64,000 bases of DNA, from NCBI RefSeq assembly GCF_002994745.2, contig NC_037093.1:18301555-18365554 (forward strand), read 5' to 3'. The stretch is from Rosa chinensis. Taxonomy: Eukaryota; Streptophyta; Magnoliopsida; Rosales; Rosaceae. Both the position numbers and the translations under genes were made by a program. Under the pieces are notes generated by a model. It ran no database searches. It was not told the origin of the DNA and saw nothing but the letters and a program-made list of their open reading frames with translations. Shown piece by piece: positions 23,744 to 34,300 of the stretch (position 1 is its first letter; each line of letters opens with the position of its first letter).

Positions 23744-24693
23744 TAGGGCTGGATTCGGTTGAATACCGAGCATGATTCTCATCAACCGACTACCAACCGA
23801 TTAGAGGTCAGTTTCCTAAAATTGCAACTGAAACCAAACCGCCAGCATCAGTTACAGACGGATCGGTATACCGGAATTTCGACTCGAGATCGGTATACTG
23901 AAGGAGAGCCGAATCTGGAATCGGATGATGAAAAAGAGAATCTGATACGGTCCTTTTCTTCCAGATTTGCATGTAAAGATTCAAAATTTATAGAACCCGA
24001 TGGTGTTTTGTAAAGATTGGAAATTCTTAGGACCCAATTTGTGTTCTATGGAGGAAGAACTCAAGATTTTGACTTCTTGGATTTTGGGAATTGGTGATTT
24101 TGGAGTTCCAAATCCAAAACCAGCAGTAGAGAAGAGGGAGATGAGGAAGAAAGGAAGAAAGAAACCTCATAGAAATCTGCCATTTCAACAGTTAACTTGA
24201 TACATCCAAGTCCCAAAAGAAAGGAGACGAAGAGAGAAGAAGAAGAAGAAGAAGAAGAAGAAGAAAGGGAAGAGAGAAGGAGAGCGTTATGTAATTGCAA
24301 TTGATGAAAGAGGAGGAAGAAAGAAGATCTCGAAAGAAGAGAAACAACGAGTAAAGCCTTTTGTTTTAATTTGATAGTAAGAGTTAGGACCCCATAAATA
24401 AAAAGTTTGTATATATTATAGTAAGAGTTGCTTCTGCTCTAGTGGTTGGGAAGAGCCTGTAAGAGGTTTAAGGTTCGAACCTTACCTCTTTACAAACTTT
24501 TATTAATTTTGGTATATATGTTCGGTATGTATGTATATACGGTCGGTATGGTCTACCGACGGTATGCATATATCCATATCGTAGCCGAGCCGAAGTCAGT
24601 CAAACGGTATGGCTCAGTCGAGCCGAATTTTTGGCCCAAATTGGTTCGGGCCGGTTCGAATTTCGGTTGCTTCGACCCAAATTTCCAACCCTA
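23744..24693. mobile_element. hAT-like element with perfect 8-bp target duplication
   Basis: Ends TAGGGCTGGA…CCAACCCTA, flanked by GTATTTTG at 23736-23743 and 24694-24701. The outer portions are rich in CGGTATACCG/GGTTCGG words on both sides. The interior has a (GAA)n tract at 24236-24266 and no transposase domain. Confidence 0.9.
24236..24266. repeat. (GAA)n microsatellite
   Basis: About ten GAA/AAG units inside the hAT-like element. Confidence 0.9.
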
Positions 24694-24804
24694 GTATTTT
24701 GAGTAAACTTAGTTTTAAGTTTAGTTTTCTGCAAGCTCTTTAAATAATTGAGCAAGATTTGTAACCGTGAATGGTATTGGGTGTCCTTATGGACAGTTTG
24801 TATG

Positions 24805-25405
24805 TAGGCCTGTAAATGGACCGGATTTTGATCCGGACCCGCTCCAGATCCGTAGTTATTAAACGGGTTTGGATCGAACATTTTGATCCGTTGATCCGTT
24901 AATGATCCGAATCCGTTAACCCGTTTAATAAACGGATCGGATTTGGATTTAGGTCGATCCAATCCGTTAATGATCCGACCCGTTTTAGTAATAAAAAAAT
25001 ATTATTTTTTATTAATATATTATTATTTTTTAAAAATATTAAAGATTTCTAATATTACTTTTTTGCAGAAATCTAAGAGGCAGTCTTCGTAATTTTATTT
25101 TTGATAATGTAATTTTATTTTTGGTGATACTCTTCATGTAGATCATGTTATTTTAATATTTTATCAATATCTTATGAGATATTATGATATAAATTTAATA
25201 TTACTATTTAAAATTTAAAAATATTTGAAATTATAAACGGATCGGATTAGCGGATCGGGTATCCGTTAATCCGATGGATACGGATTTGGATCGAGGTATC
25301 AATGATCCGCCGGGTTAACGGAGCGGGTTTGGATCGAATTTTTTTTTAGTAAACGGATTTGGATTTAGGTCGATCCGATCCAAACCCGGTCCATTTACAG
25401 GCCTA
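24805..25405. mobile_element. hAT-like element with perfect 8-bp target duplication
   Basis: Ends TAGGCCTGTAAATGGACCGG…CCGGTCCATTTACAGGCCTA, a 20-bp terminal inverted repeat. Flanked by TTTGTATG at 24797-24804 and 25406-25413. Subterminal regions are full of ATCCGTTAA/GGATCGGAT repeats. No transposase. Confidence 0.92.
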
Positions 25406-25475
25406 TTTGTATGTGATGTTCTGCTCTTCTTCAATAGAATTTCTTTGAATTAAAAAATATAGCATAGAGTGTAAT

Positions 25476-25480
<5 letters not shown>

Positions 25481-25532
<52 letters not shown>
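25481..25532. repeat. (TA)n microsatellite, left flank of foldback element B1
   Basis: 52 bp of TA repeats directly abutting the element core. Confidence 0.95.
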
Positions 25533-25533
<1 letters not shown>

Positions 25534-25932
25534 GGATCTTATCCAGAGCGAGGCATCGCTTTAAAATTTCAGAGCGAGGTTAGGGTTTAGGGTCACTTTT
25601 CGGTCGCATATCCACATCTCAACCGTTCAGTTTTTAGGTACTAATGTATGGATCATCTCTGCAAAATTTCAACGAAATTGATGGTCTTTAAGGTATCTAA
25701 CTCGCTTAAACCAATGGACGAACTGAATCTGTCCAACCTGAACCGTACTAGCTTTAAGGCAGTTATCAATGCCTTAACGACCATCAATTTGGCTGAAATT
25801 TTGTAGAGATGATCTATACATTAGTACCTAGAAACTGAATGGTTGAGATGTGGATATGCGACCGAAAAGTGACCCTAAACCCTAACCTCGCTCTGAAATT
25901 TCAAAGCGATGCCTCGCTCTGGATAGGATCTG
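25533..25932. mobile_element. Foldback element B1 embedded in (TA)n
   Basis: The core is about 400 bp and begins CGGATCTTATCCAGAGCGAG. The right end is its inverse complement, ending CTCGCTCTGGATAGGATCTG. Terminal repeats of about 170 bp are nearly identical, so a single strand can fold into a long hairpin. TA repeats stand on both sides, with no other target duplication. A second copy lies at 31548-31951. No coding capacity. Confidence 0.85.
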
Positions 25933-26075
25933 TATATATATATATATGTGTATATATATATATATGTATATATATTGTTTAAAGAATATATATATATATA
26001 TATATATATATCAATTTGATTTATAATTTAATATATATATATATGTGTGTGTGTGTCTTTAAGATGATCAATTTG
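25933..26075. repeat. (TA)n / (TG)n microsatellite cluster
   Basis: Several TA tracts broken by GTGTA and ATTTGATTTATAATT, with a short TG run near 26045-26054. The right flank of element B1. Confidence 0.85.
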
Positions 26076-29000
26076 ATATATCAATAGTTAATTATAATTT
26101 ATAATCATATTACATTTATTTACTTGAATATATTTTATTAGACGACATAATTAACCATTGATCTTTTCCTTACGATCCCTGTTTCTGACACATATACTAC
26201 TTCATTGTAAGAATCGATCACCATAACAGAACATTAGTAGTTCTATATATTATCATGCAATCAAAGAATCTCACAAGTCACAACACCGCGTACCATGTTT
26301 ATAAATTTATTAGGCTTCGTTATTTAAAAACAAGTGAATCGTCGTGACATGATGACTAGATTAATCTTAAAGTTTGAAATTATCGATCACGAGAAGGCAG
26401 TAAGGTGATGATCAGATCAATCACACGTATATAAAATAACTAGAAAATAATGGACCAAGCAAATCGTATAATTAAGCCACATAACCCTATTTGATGCGTA
26501 ACTCACATGCAGTGCTACTGTCGTATCCGTCTGTCCAAGATTGAAACTAGTTAATTAATACGTATTCTTAAATTTTATTCTTCCTACAAATTTTTTCACC
26601 TAACTTGTGAAAATGCATTCATACAATCATGCATTCTTGTTGTTTGTTCGTTATAATGGTAACGAACAAACAACAAGAGATCGATCCACTTTGTGTTTGA
26701 TAATCCTTAATGAACCTATTTTGTATCATACTAAGCTTGGTTAGGAGCCATCCAATGTTAGGTTTTCCATTCTATTTGCAACACAGAGACTTTATTAGGT
26801 GTTTGGTTGTCCTACCTCCTTTCATTTTAGATTTACTACGAATCAAGTATTCTTTGTCGATCGTCAAAAATGGGTTTGTTGGTACATTTCTTTGTTTGGA
26901 GTTTTTGTGCGTTGCAATTTAATTTTCTGGTTGTTGTTCTTGCGTCTCTTTGATCGAGTTTATTCTTTAGGTGCATTGCCTTGGCAATTTCAGTTGCTGG
27001 GGGTGTTTGGTTTTTTCTGCTCACTCAACCATTTTTAATTTGGCTTCCTTGCTAATTTAAGAAGTCAAACCCTTTGTCCGTCTCTTGATTTATATGATGC
27101 TTATTTATTAATAAAAAAGGGATGGGGGTGGGTTGCCGGCCGTGATAGTCGCCTTCATTGTTATGTGAATGATTTGCGTCTCCGTAGACTATTACTATGT
27201 TGCATATATAATTATCGGATCTGGCTCTTCTAAAGTGAGAATCTATGAAGTTTTCATAAATTTCATAAAATCTATATCCTCTGAGTGATCTAATGGTCGG
27301 TAAATTTACCACATCAACTGGGATGACTTTATAGCTTTCTTCCTGACTGATAGTAACTATGCCGTTTATTCTTCACGCCAAAAAAAAAAAAAAAAGTACC
27401 ACCGATGTCCTCCATCAACGAAACCCAAGCATATCAATATTCATTTGCTCTCAGGATTGAACCCAATTCTTGTATGTTCTATCTCATTTTGTTCTCCTTT
27501 CTTTATTTTAGAAACAAATAAAGGTTTTAAAAAATTTACAAAACTGCAGAAATCTAACTTCAGAGGATCTTAATCCATGATTATCACTATTTGAATTAAA
27601 ACAAAAGAGAAACGTTGCCAAATAAGATCAAGCAACATTGAATTAGAACAATATTGAATTCGATTACTTGTACCACAAGCTAAACAACTATTTTCTCAAT
27701 TAGTAATTAAACTGTGGCAATGTCCAAATAGATAAAGAGCTCATTTGGGCGAGAGTTAAGATATTAAGGGGAGAGAGATTGAGAGACTTTTGAGTTTTGA
27801 TGACTGATAGTGCGAAGGCTAGTTATAGACGGCTAGTTATAGACTTTATAGAGTAGGTTAAAATTTCCTCCTGTACTCTTATTATTATTATTATTATTAT
27901 TATTATTTTGGTTTCTGATTGTGTGTTGGATCATGTTAGTCCCATGAGTATAACCATGGTAAATTCCGAATTTTTACTATCAAGGTATCAGTAAAGTCAT
28001 TATGTCTCAGCCATCTCTCACCCTGGATAACTTGTTATTTTCTAAGACATTCATCATTTGCATTGTCCTCTCTTAGAGATGGTCTTTACAAATAGCCAAA
28101 TAGAAGTCAAATTGCATATTCACCTTGTATTAGAAATAGCAGAAAAAAATAACATAAAAAACAAATAGTTTTTATTAGAAATTCAGAACAATAGATTCGT
28201 TGAATCCCATTATTATCGTACGTTCTGTCAATACATTTGAATATATACACACACACACGCTGTAATTGCATTATGCATCGGTGATTGTATAATTTGTATT
28301 CTACTAGCTAGGGCCAAGTATTTGCGATCACAGAGATCCAAAAATTGCAAGTGGCTGCTGAGAATTTAGCTCCTTGTGAGTTGTAAGTTGTAACTAATCA
28401 TTTCATCTATGAATTTGGACAATTTGGATAATAGAACTGTACAATCGGAGGCAGCATGATATTGATGTAATTAGTCTTTTCAATTATATGCAACTAGCAT
28501 GTTCAGTTCGTGTGTCCACATATGAAGAAAGTTCAAAAAGAAAAAGTTGAATTGTCATTTTCGTAAACCTTTGGTAACCAATAATATAATAATGACTAAT
28601 TAATCAAATTCGGTGACTATGAGAAAAAAAACGAGGGAAACGAAAAGGCCAAAATGGGAGGAAGAAATTAAAGTCGCACGTTTTGGGGCCAAAAGATATG
28701 ATCTGTCAAATTTAACCAAGTGGCTCAAGATTTTCAAATTATTGACACAAATGAGTCAAACAACACTCGATCATTTAATATTTCTGGACCCAAAGAAAAT
28801 TCAATCTTCTTCCTTTGGATTACGATCCTTATGCCTCATTGAAGCTAGCTAGCAGCTGGTGGTAGCTCCAGTCTTGCAGTCGACTCAGAACGCAGAAAAA
28901 TCTTCCAGCATGACGACGGCGATGATCGATTTTATTTTGTCTTTCAAACTCGGCTAATAGCTAGCTCCGGAATCCTGTGTCTTTATCTTCTTGATGATTA

Positions 29001-30350
29001 TTTTAGAAGATTATTAAACTTGTGGTCAAATAAACATAGTTATCTTCTTGAAGTTGTGGCTTTGGTCATATGGTGGACTTGGATGAGTCAAATAAGTGTG
29101 CATGTGTATTACTGTGTACGTGTACCCAGAATCCAAATTGTTGCGGGATTTCAGAAGATTATTGTGATGAATGTTCTTTTTAAATGGAGCTTGAAAGGAA
29201 ATGCACCTCGAATAAGTTACCATGAATACAATACTAAGAAGCTTAATTATTTGCCCTTATGTGATAGCTACGTTGCCCAACGGTAATTTGTGGCAGAAAA
29301 TTAGTATGGCCGATGTAGTTTTGTAGGGTTTCGATCAACTCCGGTCCCAATAGTAGCAACTTGTAGTTTCTGATTGTTAATTACGTTGGAGTTCAATGAT
29401 ACGTAAGTTTAGGGTTTCATCTGGTTTGAGTGTTCAAAAGTATATTCAATAATTTGTAATATATTTTAGGATTTTGTCAGAGTCATTTACAATCGAGTAC
29501 AGATACATATATTAACTGTTGGATATAAGCGGAAACTTAAAACAAGAAAGAAAGAAAAACAGTTTTGGGAAGGGAGATATAATGCATGAATGATACACAT
29601 TATGAGAGATATACAGTCCAAAGACATGTACAGAGTTCCAAGAGAGAGATATGAAGGAGACTCTGAAAATACCCGATAATAAGTTACTCTAATAATACTT
29701 CTACAAAATACTCATCTACACAACTTACTCACTAGACTAGCCTATTCATATAGACCTACACTAGAAAATGTCATACGTATAATAATTACAATTGACATAA
29801 ATATTAGAACGTTACAATAACCTACGACCTATGAAATCGTTAATTCTCACCATAATTCTCATCATAACTCTCAACATAATACTTTCTAAATTAATTTTTT
29901 TTCTAACATCCTCCTTTAATTTTATTTTCAAGTACTCCTTCATTCAGCTGGCAACCTGCAGTTGTTGAGCCATCACATCTGGCCACAATTCTTTAAACCA
30001 AGAGAAGAAACTTCAACTTGCCCAAATCCAAACAAAAACAAATCAATGAAATGTTCAGTTCCAAAACTGACGGGGGCAGAGAATGCAGAAGAGAGAGTAA
30101 ACGAGCCTAAGGTCTACAAAGATTCCCAAGATTTTGATACATCAACTAGCCCCTCTTTGTTGACTACCTTTTTTTTTTTTTTTTTAGAAGACCTCTTTGT
30201 TGACTACTCACCCATTAAAAATGGAGAAGGAAAATCGATCCATGAGGTCTCCATCCCCTTTTGTCGTTTTGTCTCTCGTTGACTATCTTGACATAACTGA
30301 ACATACATCTGACTTCTGAGGTTCATGAATTTTGTGACCAAATATTTACC
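26076..30350. other. Long non-coding stretch, no gene recognised
   Basis: Open frames at 26710-27312, 28613-28852 and 29020-29286 have no family I recognise and sit in AT-rich sequence. An (ATT)n tract is at 27879-27907. Around 26700-27110 the text resembles a retroposon 3' region ending in an A-rich stretch, but no target duplication was found. 28850-28970 looks like a promoter plus short leader, and its ATG opens only 15 codons. Confidence 0.4.
27879..27907. repeat. (ATT)n microsatellite
   Basis: About ten perfect units. Confidence 0.9.
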
Positions 30351-30599
30351 GAGCAAGTTCACCCGTTGAGGTTGGCTGGTCAAGATTATTAACTGTTTTT
30401 TGCTTTTTATTTCCACCTTTTTTCTTGACCAGTCAGATATTGTTCATAAAAAGTCACTCTGGGTCAATTTCTTGACCTGCCAACTAACATTTTGTGACTT
30501 TTTGTGAACAATATCTGACTGATCAAGAAAAATGATGGAAATGAAAGGCAAAAAGCAGTGAATATTCTTGACTAACCAACTTCAATGGTGGACTTGCTC
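30351..30599. mobile_element. Tourist-like (PIF/Harbinger) MITE
   Basis: Ends GAGCAAGTTCACCCGTTG…CAATGGTGGACTTGCTC. Extended inverted repeats include GGTCAAGA.TATT.ACTG.TTTTTGCC and, further in, TTGTTCA.AAAAGTCAC. A TAA follows the right end; the left copy of the TAA has drifted. Same family as the element at 45700-45962. Confidence 0.7.
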
Positions 30600-30602
30600 T
30601 AA

Positions 30603-31088
30603 GAGAATGTGTATGGAATTTGGAGCTGTAGATTTACGTAGTCGACTAGAATGTAACAAATTAAGCATATAAAAATACATACAACTGCTAACAACTCTAG
30701 TCGACTGTGTTTAGAGTGTGACAATTTGGATTTTGGAGTACTCATTTTGATCACTGGAAATGATCTCAACTTTCGCAGAGTTTTGGTTTGTTTTCTAAGA
30801 CTTAAAAAACTGTACGGACTATAATTTTGTTGCATCGGTATTAATACATTTTTGCATATCAGTTTCACATAATAATATTACTATCTTATAGCCCCCTGCA
30901 CAAAACTAATCTACCTCTTTCGCTCTTTCTAATTGTTTAATTTATATCAAAATATTGAGCGGGTGCAGCATGATAATTAGAATAATTTAATTGGATGATG
31001 AATAATTATTTAAAATAATTGTGATTCAATATTTATGATAATTAAATTGGCATCTTAAACATATAGATCCTCTCTAGAAAACCTCAAT
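30603..31088. other. Non-coding AT-rich stretch
   Basis: No domain, repeat or RNA gene recognised; the minus open frame at 30599-30868 has no family I know. Confidence 0.35.

Positions 31089-31120
<32 letters not shown>
31089..31120. repeat. (TA)n microsatellite, left flank of element A1
   Basis: Perfect TA repeats up to the first base of the GC-rich core. Confidence 0.95.
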
Positions 31121-31124
<4 letters not shown>

Positions 31125-31491
31125 GCCGTTCGAGAGCGGACGTCCGCAACTCAGAAAAAGTGCGGACGTCGCTCCTCCGGCCTCATCGAGCGGCGACGGC
31201 GCGGCGCGGCTTGCCGGAGGGATGCTGGGGGTCGTGCGGAGGGGTCTGCGGTCCGGTGGAGTCGCCGGCGACGATTCTGCGGTGCTGCACAAAACCTGCA
31301 ACTGCAGGTGAGGTGGCTGCCCAGAAACCGGCAAGCCCGACCTCCTCCGACCTCGAACGCCGCCCAGAAGAGGTCTGGGACGCCTCCGGCCTCCCTCCGG
31401 CCATCCCTGTGCCGCCGCCACCGCCTGGAAGCCGCTGCTGCAACGACGTCCGCACTTTAGCGAAAGTGCGGACGTCCGCTCCTGATCGGGC

Positions 31492-31494
<3 letters not shown>
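31121..31494. mobile_element. GC-rich palindrome-ended element A1 embedded in (TA)n
   Basis: A 374-bp GC-rich core stands between TA tracts. Both termini carry GAGCGGACGTCCGC followed by a hairpin-forming palindrome: intact at the right as GCACTTTAGCGAAAGTGC, decayed at the left. The second copy, A2 at 47146-47519, is also 374 bp and is homologous along its length in inverse orientation. Open frames on several strands come only from the high GC content. Confidence 0.8.

Positions 31495-31547
<53 letters not shown>
31495..31547. repeat. (TA)n microsatellite shared by elements A1 and B2
   Basis: A single 53-bp TA tract forms the right flank of A1 and the left flank of B2. Confidence 0.95.
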
Positions 31548-31551
<4 letters not shown>

Positions 31552-31951
31552 TCCTATCTAGAGTAGAGCTCCGCTTTAAAATTAACGTGTGAAGTTCGAG
31601 TTTAGAGTCATTTTTCAGTCGCATATCCACATCTCGAACGTTCAGTTTTTAGGTCATAATATATAAATCATCTTTGCAAAATTTCAGCCAAATTGATGGT
31701 CGTTAAGGCATTGATATATGCCTTAAAGCTAGTATGGTTTAGGTTGGACAGATTCAATTCGTCTATTGGTTTAAGTGAGTTAGATACCTTAAAGGTCATC
31801 AATTTGGCTGAAATTTTGCAGAGATAATATATACATTAATACCTAAAAACTGAACTGTCGAGATGTGGATATGAGACCGAAAAGTGACCATAAACTCTAA
31901 TCTCGCACTTTAATTTCAGTTTAATTTCATAGCGAGGCCTCGCTCTGGATA
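31548..31951. mobile_element. Foldback element B2 adjoining (TA)n
   Basis: Same family as B1: begins CAGATCCTATCTAGAG, ends CCTCGCTCTGGAT, long inverted arms with GCATATCCACATCTC and AAATTTCAGCCAAATTGATG. More diverged than B1. The right TA tract has decayed to AAATATTATATAGAT. Confidence 0.8.
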
Positions 31952-32007
31952 AATATTATATAGATCACATAACAAAAGACCCAAGAATATATCTTATAGG
32001 AAACCCT

Positions 32008-32011
<4 letters not shown>

Positions 32012-32096
<85 letters not shown>
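32012..32096. repeat. (CT)n microsatellite
   Basis: 85 bp of perfect CT repeats. Minus-strand RE/ER polypeptide frames across it are spurious. Confidence 0.97.
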
Positions 32097-32099
<3 letters not shown>

Positions 32100-32315
32100 A
32101 CTAAGGCCGAGGAGGCGCTAAAACTCCACCTCTCATCCGGTGGCACTCTGACTAGCAGCAGTGTGACCTTCGTCGCGTTGCTGTCATGACGTTGTCTCTC
32201 TCTCTCTCTCTCTCGAGAAACTAAGGCCAAGGAGGCGCAGAAACTCCACCTCTCATCCGGTGGCACTCTGACTAGCAGCAGCGTGACCTTGGTTGCGTTG
32301 CTTTCATGACGTTGA
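32097..32315. repeat. Tandem duplication (~120-bp unit including a short CT tract)
   Basis: Units at 32097-32194 and 32216-32315 both run from AAACTAAGGCC through CTCATCCGGTGGCACTCTGA to TCATGACGTTG, with a few substitutions. A short (CT)n lies between them. Confidence 0.9.
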
Positions 32316-32994
32316 TCGATGCCGGACGGGTAATGAGTTATATGGCTAGGCCCTTGGGTTGGCTCTGCTCAGAGGCGGGACGTGGCTCTAGCTTGGTTTC
32401 TGTTTTTGTTGCTCTGAGGTAGTGTTGGATGGGAGTACTCGTTTTAAAATTCAGAGTCAGGCGTGCGCGAGCGAGGCTGTTTCCAAGCAGCAGCGACGGT
32501 GCAGCGGCGTCTGCTCGTTTAGCGGTGTCAAGGTGGAGCCCTCCTTTTGATGGCGGTGATGGTGATCAACGGTGGTGCTTCTGACGAATCTGCACGAAGA
32601 GTGAAGCAGGGCTACGTTGGGCCTATTGTTGGGGTTCATTGGGCCTCAAGCTGTCCTTTGCCCAAAATAGTTAAACTTTTTTTCTTTCTGTTATTTTTTT
32701 TGTTTGGGAAACCCTTTATTTTTAGGTTTTGTCTAGTCACAATAAGTTTTTTTTGGATTAGGAACCTAGGCACTTGTGTGCACTTTAGCTATCTCTAGCA
32801 CATCCAGCGTAGTATTAATAGAGGATATGCACTACCTCTACGTATTTGATTGTATTTCTATGTACCACTGTGGGTACTACTACTATCTTCTTGTTCTGTC
32901 TATAAATGGCAGCGGAATGGTATATAACGGCCTATTCTGGCTTGTGATGAATATATTATTTCGCCCATCAGTTAGATTTAAAAAAAAAAAAAAA
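32316..32994 (+). mobile_element. Retroposon with poly-A tail (copy 1 of a family)
   Basis: The last ~175 bp (32817-32978) match 38765-38912: GGATATGCACTACCTCTACGT, TATAAATGGCAGCGGAA, ACGGCCTATTCTGG and TATTTCGCCC, then a poly-A run at 32979-32994. The 5' boundary is unclear and may include the CT-rich tandem block. No reverse transcriptase is visible, so it is a non-autonomous or 5'-truncated retroposon. Confidence 0.6.
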
Positions 32995-33090
32995 GATACG
33001 CTAAGATCGAGATGGATGGTGAGTTAAAATTCCCCACCAATCCCATTCTAAGTCATATCGTTTGTCTTACAACCACCAACCTTAAAGTCA

Positions 33091-33565
33091 AGGGCGTAGC
33101 TAGTCTAGGGTGAGAAGAGTCAATTGACCCTTCTTAATTTTTAGAAAATCTTTAATTAATCTTAATTATCTATGAATCTTAATGGAATGACCCTTCTCAA
33201 TTTTTGAAAAATCCTTAATTAATCTTAATTTTTAAAATTTAATATAAATTTATCTTAATTAGTCTTAATTATCCTTGAACTTTAATGGAATGAAATAATA
33301 TTTTACGATACTAATACACTACATATATCCAATTAATAAATCGTTCATCTCAAATCCCAAAATTTATTCAACATGATTTAAGGGTCTTTCAATTTCCGCA
33401 TTAATATGGGAAATATTACACTTAAATTTTCTTAGACTAATATATTATTTATTTATTTTTAATAAATCTTTTGTCATTTCTAGAGGATGATTGAAAATGA
33501 GTTTAATTTGTTAGTTAATAAAGTTTGACCCTTCTAAGTGAGATTTTTGGCTACGCCACTACTAG
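33091..33565. mobile_element. MITE with perfect 9-bp target duplication (Mutator-like)
   Basis: Ends AGGGCGTAGCTAG…GGCTACGCCACTACTAG are imperfect inverse complements. Both sides carry TTAAAGTCA (33082-33090 and 33566-33574). A 9-bp duplication fits the Mutator superfamily. The interior repeats CTTAATTAATCTTAATT-type words and has no transposase. Confidence 0.82.
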
Positions 33566-33574
33566 TTAAAGTCA

Positions 33575-34300
33575 TTAACTACGTCGCTCGCTTGTTCATC
33601 TTTGTATGATATTTTTATCTGATTTCAAATGTTTGATCAATTGATATATGAAAACTGGTTGTAGGAAGGACAGTTTTTAGGTTCAATTTTAGGGTCAACA
33701 TACTCGTTTACCTCATTTGTGCTAAGCAAATGTTTGCTGTTCATATTCATAATCGAAATTGTTTACTGTATTGAAAATCGATCAATCAAAACGAAGCTTA
33801 TTTGTATTGCTATCTAGTTATATTGAAGAATGACTTTCAGTACAATGAAGAACATAATGTTGAGATATCTAATTTGATGAATTTTGTTTTTTTTTTGGCA
33901 GAGATATCTTTAGATAATGTTGTACGTACTATGAACCAATTCCATTCTGAAAGTGTTATATGAGGATTAATCGTAAATCACAAGTGTATACGAAGAGCTT
34001 AATATATGTATGTCTTCACTAGTTTACTGCGTATCCTTTTTGAAGTGACCCCTGGTATTTCTTATGTACGTAATTAGCGGAGAATATAAAGAGATTAAAA
34101 CCGTGATGTTAAAAGCAGAAGCCAAAATTAGGGGGATTCATGCATGCATATTTGTCGTTAAGCTATAAATCAGAGACAAATATATCTTGTCATGTGACTG
34201 CCAGGTACAAAAGCCAATTTGCATCAGTATTAGCTGTTAAATTGGTTTACATGATAATCATTATTCAATATCAAGCAGCCTACGAGCTAGGCTATATATA
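33575..34300. other. Non-coding stretch
   Basis: No domain, terminal repeat or RNA gene recognised. Confidence 0.35.

Larger units (their letters stand above)
22151..25460 (+). mobile_element. LINE copy with target duplication and internal deletion
   Basis: A target duplication AGCATAGAGTGAATTTTC (22134-22151) recurs as AGCATAGAGTGTAATTTTC (25461-25479), with one inserted base. It follows an A-rich tail (GAATTAAAAAATAT). Inside are ORF1 remnants (22291-23618), the very start of ORF2 (PGAPQLRALAKRVSNHK near 23685-23735), then directly 3'-UTR-like sequence ending in AATAGAATTTCTTTGAATT. ORF2 is missing. Two hAT-like elements interrupt the copy at 23744-24693 and 24805-25405. Confidence 0.75.

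Noticed and set aside
28850..28970. Possible first exon of a gene (ATGACGACGGCGATGATCG)
   Set aside because: Only 15 codons before a stop, with no convincing donor or downstream exon recognised.
31119..31561. Long overlapping open frames on both strands in the GC-rich core of element A1
   Set aside because: The frames exist on several strands because the core is GC-rich and stop-poor. They run into (TA)n tracts as Ile-Tyr repeats, and element A2 does not keep the same frames.
32006..32266. Arg-Glu repeat protein on the minus strand
   Set aside because: Direct translation of a (CT)n microsatellite and a tandem duplication.
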